Virus record (IMG/VR): IMGVR_UViG_3300025646_000361
Span: 1 to 24,117 of that record
Strand: one strand, 5' to 3'
DNA length: 24,117 bases
Origin: a virus
Shown: piece after piece, positions 1 to 7,240 of the stretch
Layout: each line of letters opens with the position of its first letter
Numbering within the stretch: the stretch's first letter is position 1
The notes under the pieces: model-generated
Told to the model about the DNA's origin: nothing
What the model saw: the letters and a program-made list of their open reading frames with translations, nothing else
The model's database searches: none
Made by a program: the position numbers and the translations under genes

Positions 1-83
1 ACTGGGTCGACACCGCCAGATGCCGTGCCAAGCCCAGAGATGCCAGAGATACTTGATGCATCAACTCCAATAATCTTACTCAT
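1..83 (-). CDS. Unknown protein, N-terminal fragment cut by window edge
   Basis: The ATG at 83-81 overlaps the TGA of the upstream fibre gene as ATGA, the same junction seen repeatedly in this operon, which supports it as a real start. Only the first 27 or so residues are visible, beginning MSKIIGVDASSISGISGLGT. They are rich in Ser, Gly and Ile. The peptide is too short to assign, but its position at the end of a series of fibre-like genes makes another virion protein likely. That role is inference from context only. Confidence 0.6.
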   Translation of the reverse strand, partial: MSKIIGVDASSISGISGLGTASGGVDP

Positions 84-2233
84 AGCTCAAGCCAAGTGTT
101 ATCAGGTTTGAAATAGATAGTTCTGTTTGTAGCATCCACAACATACCCTACAACTCGCACGAAATCACCAGCAGTACTTGGTGCTGTAGTTGTAACAGCC
201 CCCACCGTTGTACTCATATACACAGGGGCTCCTTTCTTCGCGGTCGTGGGAAGCAAGGCGGTAGTAGTCGTAGTAGACAGCTTAACCACTCCCTCAATCA
301 ACAGCTCGTCTCCAGTTCCTGCATCTGTAACCACGAGCAGCATTCCAGTAGCTGCAGCTGCGGCAGACTGTGCCCCTACGTTGGATACGTTGGTGGCAGC
401 TAGATTAACAAGGTTTCCAGCGGTAGCTGAAGGAGACGTACCATAAGCGTCAACTATCAATCTGGCACCATCTTGGAACTCACCAACATTCGTTGGGGCA
501 GAGAATGATTGTGGTATACTAGAAACCGAAGCGCTAAGCGTGGCTCCAGTCATCGTGAGGTTGTCACCAATAGCAGCGTAGGTTAGCTTGCTAGCGGAAT
601 CATCCCAGAAGGCGAGCTTATCTGCACCAGCATCTTGTGCGCCGAGAATCTGACCTGGATTAATCCGCAAAACGTCTGAAGCGTTTGCATTCACCGACAA
701 GTCCGTGCTGTTGTCAGTACCTACTGGGTCGAAGTCCACCCCTGACACTGGGATGGATGGGGTGTTTGCAATATCCGTTGTGTAGTCTATCTGAGCCCAC
801 GACACCACACCGCTTCCATTCGTCTGAAGAACGTAGTTAGCGCTTCCGTCTGCCGCTGGTAACGTGTAGGGGTTCGCCCCGTCGTCTACTTTAATCTGTC
901 CTACAACATGCAACTCCTCTGATGGGGTGGTAGTTCCAATACCTAATTTTCCACTTTGAAACCTTGCGTACTCTGTGGTATTATCATAGATGGAAACATA
1001 CCCATCAGTTGTTCCAGGTTGTAGAGCAATACCGTCAATCAGAGAGGTATTTGTTTGTCCAATTTGGATAACATCACTAGTCTTTCCAATAAGTTTTCTT
1101 AAAGAACCACCATCTTTTGTAAGGATGTAATCTTCTTCGTCAATAATAAGACCTACATTATAATACGCTTGGTCAAGACCAACATCTGCGAGGGTTTCTC
1201 CAGAGAAGTATCCAGCTCCTGCTACTTGAAGGGAACTTATTGGTGTAGAGGTCCCAATACCTACCCTGCTGTTATCAATGTCGATGTAAGCTGTATCCGT
1301 GGCTGTAGCTACTCCACTTGAATTACCAGCCCAGACATTACCACGAGGTATGTTAGGTACATCATTAACCCTACCAGCACCCTGAATGATACCAGAGATG
1401 GTGTCGTTATCAGTGTTTACTTTGAGGATAACGCCTAGCTTCTGAATCTGATTTGTTCCAGTAGGCTTGGTTGTGGTAAACCCGCCAGAAGACCCTAGAA
1501 AGACTTCTTGGCCCTCGGTGTATATAGATGCATCTGGAACAGATACGCTGTTGATGTGACCCGTTGCAATCGCCATCCCCTCAGCATCGTCAGCCAAGTC
1601 TTCATTGAGGACGAAGTGAGCTGGGTAATTCGTAGCTGCGTCTGCAGCGATAACCTCTGGAGTATTGCCAGCAGCACCAGTAACCTTGACTGGCGTGCCC
1701 TTAGCAAGCGTAACACCGCTTACATTCTTTACCGTCTCAGCAATGTACTGAGGGTCAACCTCTATCGTGACAGTAGTTCCTGATGTATCTACCGTGGCGT
1801 TATCATTACCGCTAGCTATGGTGATAGCTCCAGTAGCTCCGTTTATGCTGCTAGTGATTGGTTCATTGCTAAACCTTAGCGAACCGTTTTGGTCTGTAAG
1901 CACAAGGGCTTGCCCAGCAGCCTGAGTGTTTTGAAAGTTTACATTGTCAATCTCTTGAACCTTCGACGTTCTGTTAAAATAGTTGCTGTTTAGCAATGAC
2001 ACGCAGTTAGCCCCGCTTGTTCCTATCGTGGCCCCAGAGGAATCTTTTACGCTTGTATAGTAAAGCTCTTTTGCAATATAGTAATCATCTATATCCCTCT
2101 TGATGTTTATGTATCCAGTGATGCTTCCTGCCTCTGCAACGAAGTCTCCATCGGGGTCTCCAATATGAACGTATCCACTAGGAAGAACAATACCAACTCC
2201 GTTCTGCTTGGATATTATAGTGATGTTAGCCAT
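80..2233 (-). CDS. Large tail-fibre-like virion protein (717 aa)
   Basis: A probable receptor-binding or fibre protein. Visible modules are a long beta-rich N-terminal part, a region at about residues 165-300 (KNVSGVTLAKGTPVKVTGA, then EDLADDAEG, then GAGRVNDVPN) of a type I associate with marine phage structural proteins, and two VGIGTxTP fibre repeats at 324-331 and 430-437, each followed by a LxV strand. A YTLPAADGS...VLQTNG...VSWA segment lies at about 456-480. The C-terminal part (about 580-717) ends in a KGAPVYMST...VVGYVVD...IYFKPDNTW block, also familiar from marine phage structural proteins. VGIGTTTP repeats are common in Bacteroidota phage fibres and often precede an S74 self-cleaving chaperone, but no such domain is seen. 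The start has no Shine-Dalgarno. Fibre is firm as a class; the exact virion position is unknown. Confidence 0.75.
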   Translation of the reverse strand: MANITIISKQNGVGIVLPSGYVHIGDPDGDFVAEAGSITGYINIKRDIDDYYIAKELYYTSVKDSSGATIGTSGANCVSLLNSNYFNRTSKVQEIDNVNFQNTQAAGQALVLTDQNGSLRFSNEPITSSINGATGAITIASGNDNATVDTSGTTVTIEVDPQYIAETVKNVSGVTLAKGTPVKVTGAAGNTPEVIAADAATNYPAHFVLNEDLADDAEGMAIATGHINSVSVPDASIYTEGQEVFLGSSGGFTTTKPTGTNQIQKLGVILKVNTDNDTISGIIQGAGRVNDVPNIPRGNVWAGNSSGVATATDTAYIDIDNSRVGIGTSTPISSLQVAGAGYFSGETLADVGLDQAYYNVGLIIDEEDYILTKDGGSLRKLIGKTSDVIQIGQTNTSLIDGIALQPGTTDGYVSIYDNTTEYARFQSGKLGIGTTTPSEELHVVGQIKVDDGANPYTLPAADGSANYVLQTNGSGVVSWAQIDYTTDIANTPSIPVSGVDFDPVGTDNSTDLSVNANASDVLRINPGQILGAQDAGADKLAFWDDSASKLTYAAIGDNLTMTGATLSASVSSIPQSFSAPTNVGEFQDGARLIVDAYGTSPSATAGNLVNLAATNVSNVGAQSAAAAATGMLLVVTDAGTGDELLIEGVVKLSTTTTTALLPTTAKKGAPVYMSTTVGAVTTTAPSTAGDFVRVVGYVVDATNRTIYFKPDNTWLEL

Positions 2234-2241
2234 AATTCAAC

Positions 2242-3195
2242 TTAGTTTCTTAGCATTTGGATATCAAGGTCATTTATTGATACGGTCGTTGATTCACCAT
2301 TGGTGACATAAGCCTGTATCTGAACCACTACCTTTCCAGTAGTACCGCCTCCAACCACATCAGTTATAACAGGCGCATCAATAAAGACGTCATGAGTTCC
2401 AGCCGTGACAAATTGCTGGGATTTGAGCTGGACGTATTGTACCGTCAGAGGGTTATTAACCGTGGTGTATGGCGTGTACTTAGCTATAAAAACAATGTTT
2501 GTATCATCCAGAGTTGTTGTAGCAGAAAAAGCCGCTGTAGTTGTACTTGAACTAGCAAACCTAAGTTTTCTGTTTGGGAACGCGCTAAACCAATTATCCG
2601 ACGTAGTGCCGTTACTTGAGTTTTGAAAAGTGATAGTTTCAGCAGCCCCGTCAACCTCGCCAGCGACATTAACCGAACTTATCGTGGCGTCAGCTGTGGA
2701 AAACGGAATCGTAGCTGCTGTTTGGTGGGATGCCGTAGAGTCTGAAAGCGACGCGGTGCCAGTTGTTGTTAGGTTGACCTTACTGTCAAACGCGGTCCCG
2801 CTCATCCCAAACTCCGACAAGAAGGCGAGCAAGTCAACCGTGCTAACAGCACCATCGTCATCTAAGTCTCCCGCGAGGCCCGACGTCGTACCAGTAAAAT
2901 AAGCTTGCGTTCCAGCGTCTGCAGAAAGGACAAGACTCGCACCAATGGCGCCCATGAGGTCATCAAGGGCTAGCTTCTTGTGGGCGTTCTGGTCTACCTC
3001 ATCGACAACAAACAGATAGTTCTCTTGGTTGTTTGCTATGGTTGCAGCTACGTCAGAGTCAGGGTCTGGGCTTATAGGGTCTAAGTCATCTATCCTTACA
3101 ACCTCAACACTCTCATTAGCGTTTATTGTTACAAACGAATTTTCTGCCGAAGATGATTCTGAATCTACGGATACTATTTTTTTCCAAGTTGCCAT
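2242..3195 (-). CDS. Virion-associated protein with a single dockerin/EF-hand-like loop (317 aa)
   Basis: It starts MATWKKIVSVDS, sharing MATWKK with the protein at 3586-4626, so the two probably share an N-terminal anchoring segment. The N-terminal third is acidic. Residues 109-130 contain GDLDDDGAVSTVDLLAFL, which matches the calcium-binding loop of a dockerin type I repeat (D-x-D-x-D-G-x5-D-L). Only one copy is present, whereas true dockerins have two. The C-terminal half (about 150-317) is Thr/Ser-rich and beta-strand-like, with alternating hydrophobic residues, as in a receptor or fibre head domain. It sits between small genes and the large fibre gene in the leftward structural operon. 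A virion adhesin or fibre is the likely role; calcium binding is inference. Confidence 0.65.
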   Translation of the reverse strand: MATWKKIVSVDSESSSAENSFVTINANESVEVVRIDDLDPISPDPDSDVAATIANNQENYLFVVDEVDQNAHKKLALDDLMGAIGASLVLSADAGTQAYFTGTTSGLAGDLDDDGAVSTVDLLAFLSEFGMSGTAFDSKVNLTTTGTASLSDSTASHQTAATIPFSTADATISSVNVAGEVDGAAETITFQNSSNGTTSDNWFSAFPNRKLRFASSSTTTAAFSATTTLDDTNIVFIAKYTPYTTVNNPLTVQYVQLKSQQFVTAGTHDVFIDAPVITDVVGGGTTGKVVVQIQAYVTNGESTTVSINDLDIQMLRN

Positions 3196-3225
3196 GTGGT
3201 GCTAATTTACGAAGCAACCACTACA

Positions 3226-3390
3226 TCATTCTTGGGGTGTGGCCTTCTTTTCTTCGATGGACTGGAGTCTCTCAAGTTCCTTATCTAGCTTGTCCATAAG
3301 CGAAACAAGAGCCCTTGCGTCGTGAGCCTTTACATTTACTGATTCTACGGCAGCCTTGCAAAACGCAACCTCTGAAATATCAAGCTTCAT
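3226..3390 (-). CDS. Small helical protein, unknown (54 aa)
   Basis: A complete short gene begins MKLDISEVAFCKAAVES and ends EEKKATPQE before TGA at 3228-3226. It is predicted to be almost wholly helical and charged at the C terminus (DKLDKELERLQSIEEKK), compatible with a short coiled coil. It fills the space between two virion genes with only 15 bases to its upstream neighbour and 30 to its downstream neighbour, so it fits the operon. It resembles the adjacent 57-aa gene in size and in its LMDKLDKELERLQ versus ADVVEKLQNQL pattern, suggesting a related pair. Function unknown. Confidence 0.65.
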   Translation of the reverse strand: MKLDISEVAFCKAAVESVNVKAHDARALVSLMDKLDKELERLQSIEEKKATPQE

Positions 3391-3405
3391 TATAGTGTGT
3401 TTTAA

Positions 3406-3579
3406 TTACTTCGCCTTTAGCTGGTTCTGTAGCTTCTCTACTACATCGGCCAGTAAAAGTACATCCTTACCATCAAACTTGCAAGAATGAATAACCTTAA
3501 GAACGAAGGCAAGTTCCTGCTGGTTGAGGGTGTCGGTATTTGTTGTGCCGACACCCCTTGCCTTATCTAAAATACCCAT
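3406..3579 (-). CDS. Small helical protein, unknown (57 aa)
   Basis: The ATG at 3579 lies 6 bases from the stop of the upstream MATWKK gene, and the frame runs to TAA at 3408-3406. The product starts MGILDKARGVGTTNTDTLN and continues LNQQELAFVLKVIHSCKF, then a C-terminal helix VVEKLQNQLKAK. The pattern of a QQELxFVLxVIxxCxFxGKD segment followed by a helix is seen in small proteins of many marine phages, where its function is unknown. The tight spacing supports translation. It may be a partner or chaperone of the neighbouring virion proteins, but this is only a guess from position. Confidence 0.7.
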   Translation of the reverse strand: MGILDKARGVGTTNTDTLNQQELAFVLKVIHSCKFDGKDVLLLADVVEKLQNQLKAK

Positions 3580-3585
3580 AAGATA

Positions 3586-4626
3586 TTATGATGCGGTTTG
3601 AACGTAGAGAGATGTTCCGACCATTCCGAGTGTTCCTACGCCAGCGTCGACGTTTATGAGAGCTGCTGTCGTTGCAACCTGAACCATACCAGCTACCCAT
3701 GAATAATCGTTAGGTGAAGCTCCCTGGCCCTTAATCATCTGCCACTCAGAGAACGTTGCTCCAGTCTCGTCAAATCTCAACTGAGCATCTGCGCCGTGAG
3801 TAGACAACCCAGAGGAGTCAACAACAAGACCAGCCCCATCAGCGTTACCAGCAGCAGAGGCTCCCTTAGCGACGATAATTGTTTTGTCCGCAACAACAAG
3901 CTCTGTAACATTGGTCTGATTAATCTCACCAGTAATGTTGAAGTCTCCACCGACCGTGAGGTTTCCGCTGACGGTTACATCATTTGGCAAACCAACTGTG
4001 TATGTTACGCCCTCACCCCCACTACCCCCAGAGCCAGTGACCTCAATCTCGTTTAATGTGCCTGTAACGGTAGCCGCGTAAGCACCAGTGGTATCTGTTC
4101 CGAGTGTGATATTGTCTACGGAGAGCACACCAGCGCTGGCGGTAAGACCACTTCCAGCCATGAATGCTGCAATGCCAGCCAAGGTATTTCCCTTTGGGTT
4201 ATAGGTGTCGCTTGCGTCACCAAAAACAAATATGTCTCCTGAAGCCAACGCTGTTGACGAGGTGAGCTCACCGAAGGCGAAGCTAATCGTAACATTTTGA
4301 CCAGAGCCTGTTGTTTTTAAGCCAGCCGAACCAGCGATTGTTAGCGCGTCGTTAGCGTTTTCAGAAGTAGCAGTGCCACTATCAGTAACAACGGAGCCGA
4401 AAGAATTTGACTCTGCGGTTGCTGTAAACGAGATTGTTATAGTGCCACTGCTTTCAGTAACACTGATATCCCCGCCTCCCGAAAAGGTCAATGAATCTGT
4501 TGCACCCAGATAAACTGGTGACGAATTGGTGCCGTCAGATACGGTTATGTAGTTGTTGGTTACGTCCGAGTTTGACGAGCCGCTAATGTCGAGACCCTCC
4601 TGAAGTAATTTCTTCCAAGTTGCCAT
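3586..4626 (-). CDS. Fibre-like virion protein, MATWKK family (346 aa)
   Basis: It begins MATWKKLLQEGLDISG, sharing its first six residues with the protein at 2242-3195. Most of the chain is Gly/Ser/Thr/Ala-rich with beta-strand patterns (SLTFSGGGDISVTESSGTIT). A NLTVGGDFNITGEINQTNVTELVVADKTI segment at about residues 220-250 resembles repeats in fibre proteins of marine phages, and the C-terminal part (LRFDETGATFSEWQMIKG) is also of that type. No enzymatic motif is seen. Such proteins build tail fibres or decorate the virion. It lies in the leftward structural operon, 43 bases after the stop of the 176-aa gene. Confidence 0.7.
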   Translation of the reverse strand: MATWKKLLQEGLDISGSSNSDVTNNYITVSDGTNSSPVYLGATDSLTFSGGGDISVTESSGTITISFTATAESNSFGSVVTDSGTATSENANDALTIAGSAGLKTTGSGQNVTISFAFGELTSSTALASGDIFVFGDASDTYNPKGNTLAGIAAFMAGSGLTASAGVLSVDNITLGTDTTGAYAATVTGTLNEIEVTGSGGSGGEGVTYTVGLPNDVTVSGNLTVGGDFNITGEINQTNVTELVVADKTIIVAKGASAAGNADGAGLVVDSSGLSTHGADAQLRFDETGATFSEWQMIKGQGASPNDYSWVAGMVQVATTAALINVDAGVGTLGMVGTSLYVQTAS

Positions 4627-4669
4627 GGTTCTGTTATGATGTTATTCGGTGCTAAGATAATAAAGAATT

Positions 4670-5200
4670 TTATTCCGAAACTCCGAAGTATAGGTTGTCG
4701 GAATCATCGGCATACATCCCTCCAACAAAGGCTGGTGGTGCCTCAGAGAACCTCTTAAACTTTATGGTTCCGTCGAGGTTTATGCTACCAGTACCATTGG
4801 GTGTAAATGTAATATCCTCGTTGGTGTTTGCGGAGATGATAGAGAATCCGTTCACCTCTAAGTCCCCGCCAAGCTGCGGTGTCGTATCCTCTACTACGTT
4901 CTGAAGACCAGAGCTCCCGCTGACGGCGGTCCAGTTACCAGGGTCTTCCCAGTCAATGTCGTCGACAAGCTGATACTTATCCTCCAGCCCCACCACAGAT
5001 TGACGCGGGCCGTCGTACACATACAACTTGTCGTCGTTGCACATGTACGCTAAGTATGGGGACGAGCGGTTTGCCTGAGACAGACCGTCCCTCTCAGCCA
5101 CGGTATTAAAAATACCGATACCTCTTGTCTGCTGAAGCGCGAGCTCAAGCAGCTTGGCGTTATCCGAGGAGTGCGATAAGGGTCCGTTAAACTCTGGCAT
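4670..5200 (-). CDS. Small fibre/adaptor-like virion protein (176 aa)
   Basis: Residues 101-144 carry the NVVEDTTPQLGGDLEVNG then ITFTPNGTGSINLDG pattern, a module I recognise from fibre proteins of many marine phages. The N-terminal part (about 1-90) contains AERDGLSQANRSSPYLAYMCNDDKLYVYDG, a compact beta-type motif also found near phage fibres. The C terminus ends MYADDSDNLYFGVSE. The gene starts one base after the stop of the 559-aa gene, indicating translational coupling. A role as a short fibre or fibre adaptor is inferred from the module and location. Confidence 0.7.
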   Translation of the reverse strand: MPEFNGPLSHSSDNAKLLELALQQTRGIGIFNTVAERDGLSQANRSSPYLAYMCNDDKLYVYDGPRQSVVGLEDKYQLVDDIDWEDPGNWTAVSGSSGLQNVVEDTTPQLGGDLEVNGFSIISANTNEDITFTPNGTGSINLDGTIKFKRFSEAPPAFVGGMYADDSDNLYFGVSE

Positions 5201-5201
5201 T

Positions 5202-6881
5202 TTAAGATTCCGTATTTCTCAGTAAGTAGTAGGTACCCCTGAGGCCGATGTTAGCCAATGCGGTGTACAGCCTCAGTACATGAAATGGAATTTTATTGCT
5301 CGCAGTTCCAAATTGAACTTGCAAGTCCAGCCCTTCTTTTAGGAGCCAGAAGTCGCCCGTGGTCTGTGGAGGTTCCTCTATACGTTGCGTATAGTTGTTC
5401 CCGCCGAAGTCTTCGAAGAAGTCCTGGTTTATGTTACCCCCTCCAGTCAGGTCTTGGTATCCGCCACTGCCGTCAGAGAAGTAGTACGATGGAACAAACA
5501 CATAGACGTAATCCCCTGCAGCCTGAGTATTTGGTACAAGCATAGACACGCTCAGCTGCGAGGTGTTCCCGTCAACTAGGTCGCCAGTAGATGTGATAAG
5601 CTCTGGGTAGCTGGAGATTCCGTTGTTTTGGGTAATCCCGTCGTACATATTCTGGAAGTCAGCGTCGCTACTCGATGCGGTGAGAGCTGTTGAGCTCACA
5701 ATCATCCTGACTGGAACTCTGTTCACAACGTATGATGCCGTTTCGAAATCGCAATAAGGCGAATTGATGGTGGAGTATGGTCTTACATTATCCCACACCT
5801 TAACCTTGTACGTGTTCGAATCTCCGATGGCTACATCACCGTCATCTATATTGATAGTAAATAGGCCAGTTCTTCCACTACCGTCCAGTGTTTCAGAAGA
5901 TATATCTGTTACGCTACCAACGAGGTTGTCGTTCGCGTCCAGAACCGCGTAGCTATCGAGCCCCACACCCGCCGTCTCTACCTCCACTTTAAACTTCAGG
6001 TTGCTCTCTCCGTTATATAGCTGGCGGTTGCCGTCGGTCTCATCTGACAATACGGTAGCGGTAGCGTTGGTTGCTCTTTGAAGACTGATGCCGTTTCCGT
6101 TGCTGACGTTTAGCAGACGAGGTGGGGTGTAGGCTGGGTTGTAAACAACCTCTGAGCTAAACACCTCCCCCTGCCCATTGTCTGGCTCCTCAGCACTTAC
6201 CTTCCAAGTGATGTGCTCATTGGTAGGGTTCTCCGTAGCAAAGGCAAAGCTGTAGAGCTCGCTGTGAGTGTAGCTTGCAGAAGACCCAGGAACCCCAGTC
6301 TCTGTGTGAACGAGTGTGAACGAGCCAGTGCCAATCTTCTTGTAAAACTTAAACGTAATAGTTGAGCCCTGAGACGTGTTAGGGTTTGTGACTGACGCTG
6401 TAATCTGAGCCGTGGCATCCGTGATGGCTGTGTCGCTATACCCTACGTTACTTGGATTCAGTGATATTGACGGAGCCTGGATTGTCCCTAGCTGAACCAA
6501 AGCCTCCCTGATAATATCTAAAGCAGTCTTCGTCCCATCCCCAACAGTAATGGTGTCGTTGTGAGAGAACTTGCCGAAGTTTCCGCCGTCTGGAAGAAAC
6601 ACGTTAATAGCTGTGTCAAGTGTTTCAGACCCGTCGACATTGACCCATTCTCCGTTTATGTACGCAAGAACTTGATTGTCAGATACGTTAGTGATGGTAA
6701 CATCTGGTACGTCATCGAGTGAGTTGATGGACGTGCCGCTTTCATACGTCACCGAAGCCCTTTCGATAACGCTAATCTGAGGAACTACTGGGACGTGATA
6801 TTCCGTCACAGCCCCAGATGGAACCGTTACCTCAACAGAAACATTTGAGGTTGGTTGTATCGTTATCTGGACATCGCTCAT
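5202..6881 (-). CDS. Multi-domain beta-rich tail/fibre protein (559 aa)
   Basis: The N-terminal part has SINSLDDVPDVTI...NQVLAYINGEWVN at about residues 51-78, a short beta module widespread in marine phage fibres. Next comes a GGNFGKFSHNDTITVGDG linker and several Ig-like stretches: about 135-250 (TAQITASVTNPNTSQGS, WKVSAEEPDNGQG) and about 260-370. The C-terminal part (about 390-559) is probably a globular head. No enzymatic motif is seen. The start overlaps the stop of the 120-aa gene as ATGA (6881-6878), so the two are translated together. It probably forms a tail spike, baseplate or fibre shaft; which one cannot be told. Confidence 0.65.
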   Translation of the reverse strand: MSDVQITIQPTSNVSVEVTVPSGAVTEYHVPVVPQISVIERASVTYESGTSINSLDDVPDVTITNVSDNQVLAYINGEWVNVDGSETLDTAINVFLPDGGNFGKFSHNDTITVGDGTKTALDIIREALVQLGTIQAPSISLNPSNVGYSDTAITDATAQITASVTNPNTSQGSTITFKFYKKIGTGSFTLVHTETGVPGSSASYTHSELYSFAFATENPTNEHITWKVSAEEPDNGQGEVFSSEVVYNPAYTPPRLLNVSNGNGISLQRATNATATVLSDETDGNRQLYNGESNLKFKVEVETAGVGLDSYAVLDANDNLVGSVTDISSETLDGSGRTGLFTINIDDGDVAIGDSNTYKVKVWDNVRPYSTINSPYCDFETASYVVNRVPVRMIVSSTALTASSSDADFQNMYDGITQNNGISSYPELITSTGDLVDGNTSQLSVSMLVPNTQAAGDYVYVFVPSYYFSDGSGGYQDLTGGGNINQDFFEDFGGNNYTQRIEEPPQTTGDFWLLKEGLDLQVQFGTASNKIPFHVLRLYTALANIGLRGTYYLLRNTES

Positions 6882-7240
6882 ACCGTGACATCCTCATTGA
6901 CTATAAACAAACCATGCAACCACGTAGACACCACGCCAGCGGCGGTGGTGGCTTGGAGGTCGTAAACGTAAAGACCCCCATCGACATCGTCCATAACAGA
7001 GTCTGCTATGGTTACCGTCAGCTGGCCAGCAGTAGACTGAGAGTATGAGACGCTTGTTGAGGCGATGACCGTATTCGTCGCGGTGTCGCTATCCCTCACC
7101 TCCATCTTAAATGTGATGTCACTAACAGTGAGGTCGCTACCATCGGAATCCTTAACCTTCATGGTTAGGTTGAACGTATCGCCCTTCCTGCAGGTGATGT
7201 CAAGCCGCGTTGATGAGTCTAAGTTTACCGAGTTAGCCAT
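6878..7240 (-). CDS. Small beta-sandwich virion protein, baseplate-type (120 aa)
   Basis: The product begins MANSVNLDSSTRLDITCRKG and continues GDTFNLTMKVKDSDGSDLTV, with FKMEVRDSDTATN and a C-terminal GLYVYDLQAT..VVSTWLHGLFIV strand set. This order of strands is like the N-terminal sandwich of phage baseplate-upper (BppU-like) proteins and of small marine phage virion proteins. The assignment is by pattern only. Its start lies inside the last codons of the portal gene (8-base overlap) and its stop overlaps the next start, so it is coupled on both sides. Likely a head-tail or baseplate adaptor. Confidence 0.6.
   Translation of the reverse strand: MANSVNLDSSTRLDITCRKGDTFNLTMKVKDSDGSDLTVSDITFKMEVRDSDTATNTVIASTSVSYSQSTAGQLTVTIADSVMDDVDGGLYVYDLQATTAAGVVSTWLHGLFIVNEDVTV

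Noticed and set aside
80-2233. An S74 self-cleaving chaperone at the end of the large fibre protein, expected after VGIGTTTP repeats.
   Set aside because: The C terminus is a different beta domain without the S74 Ser-Lys dyad pattern.
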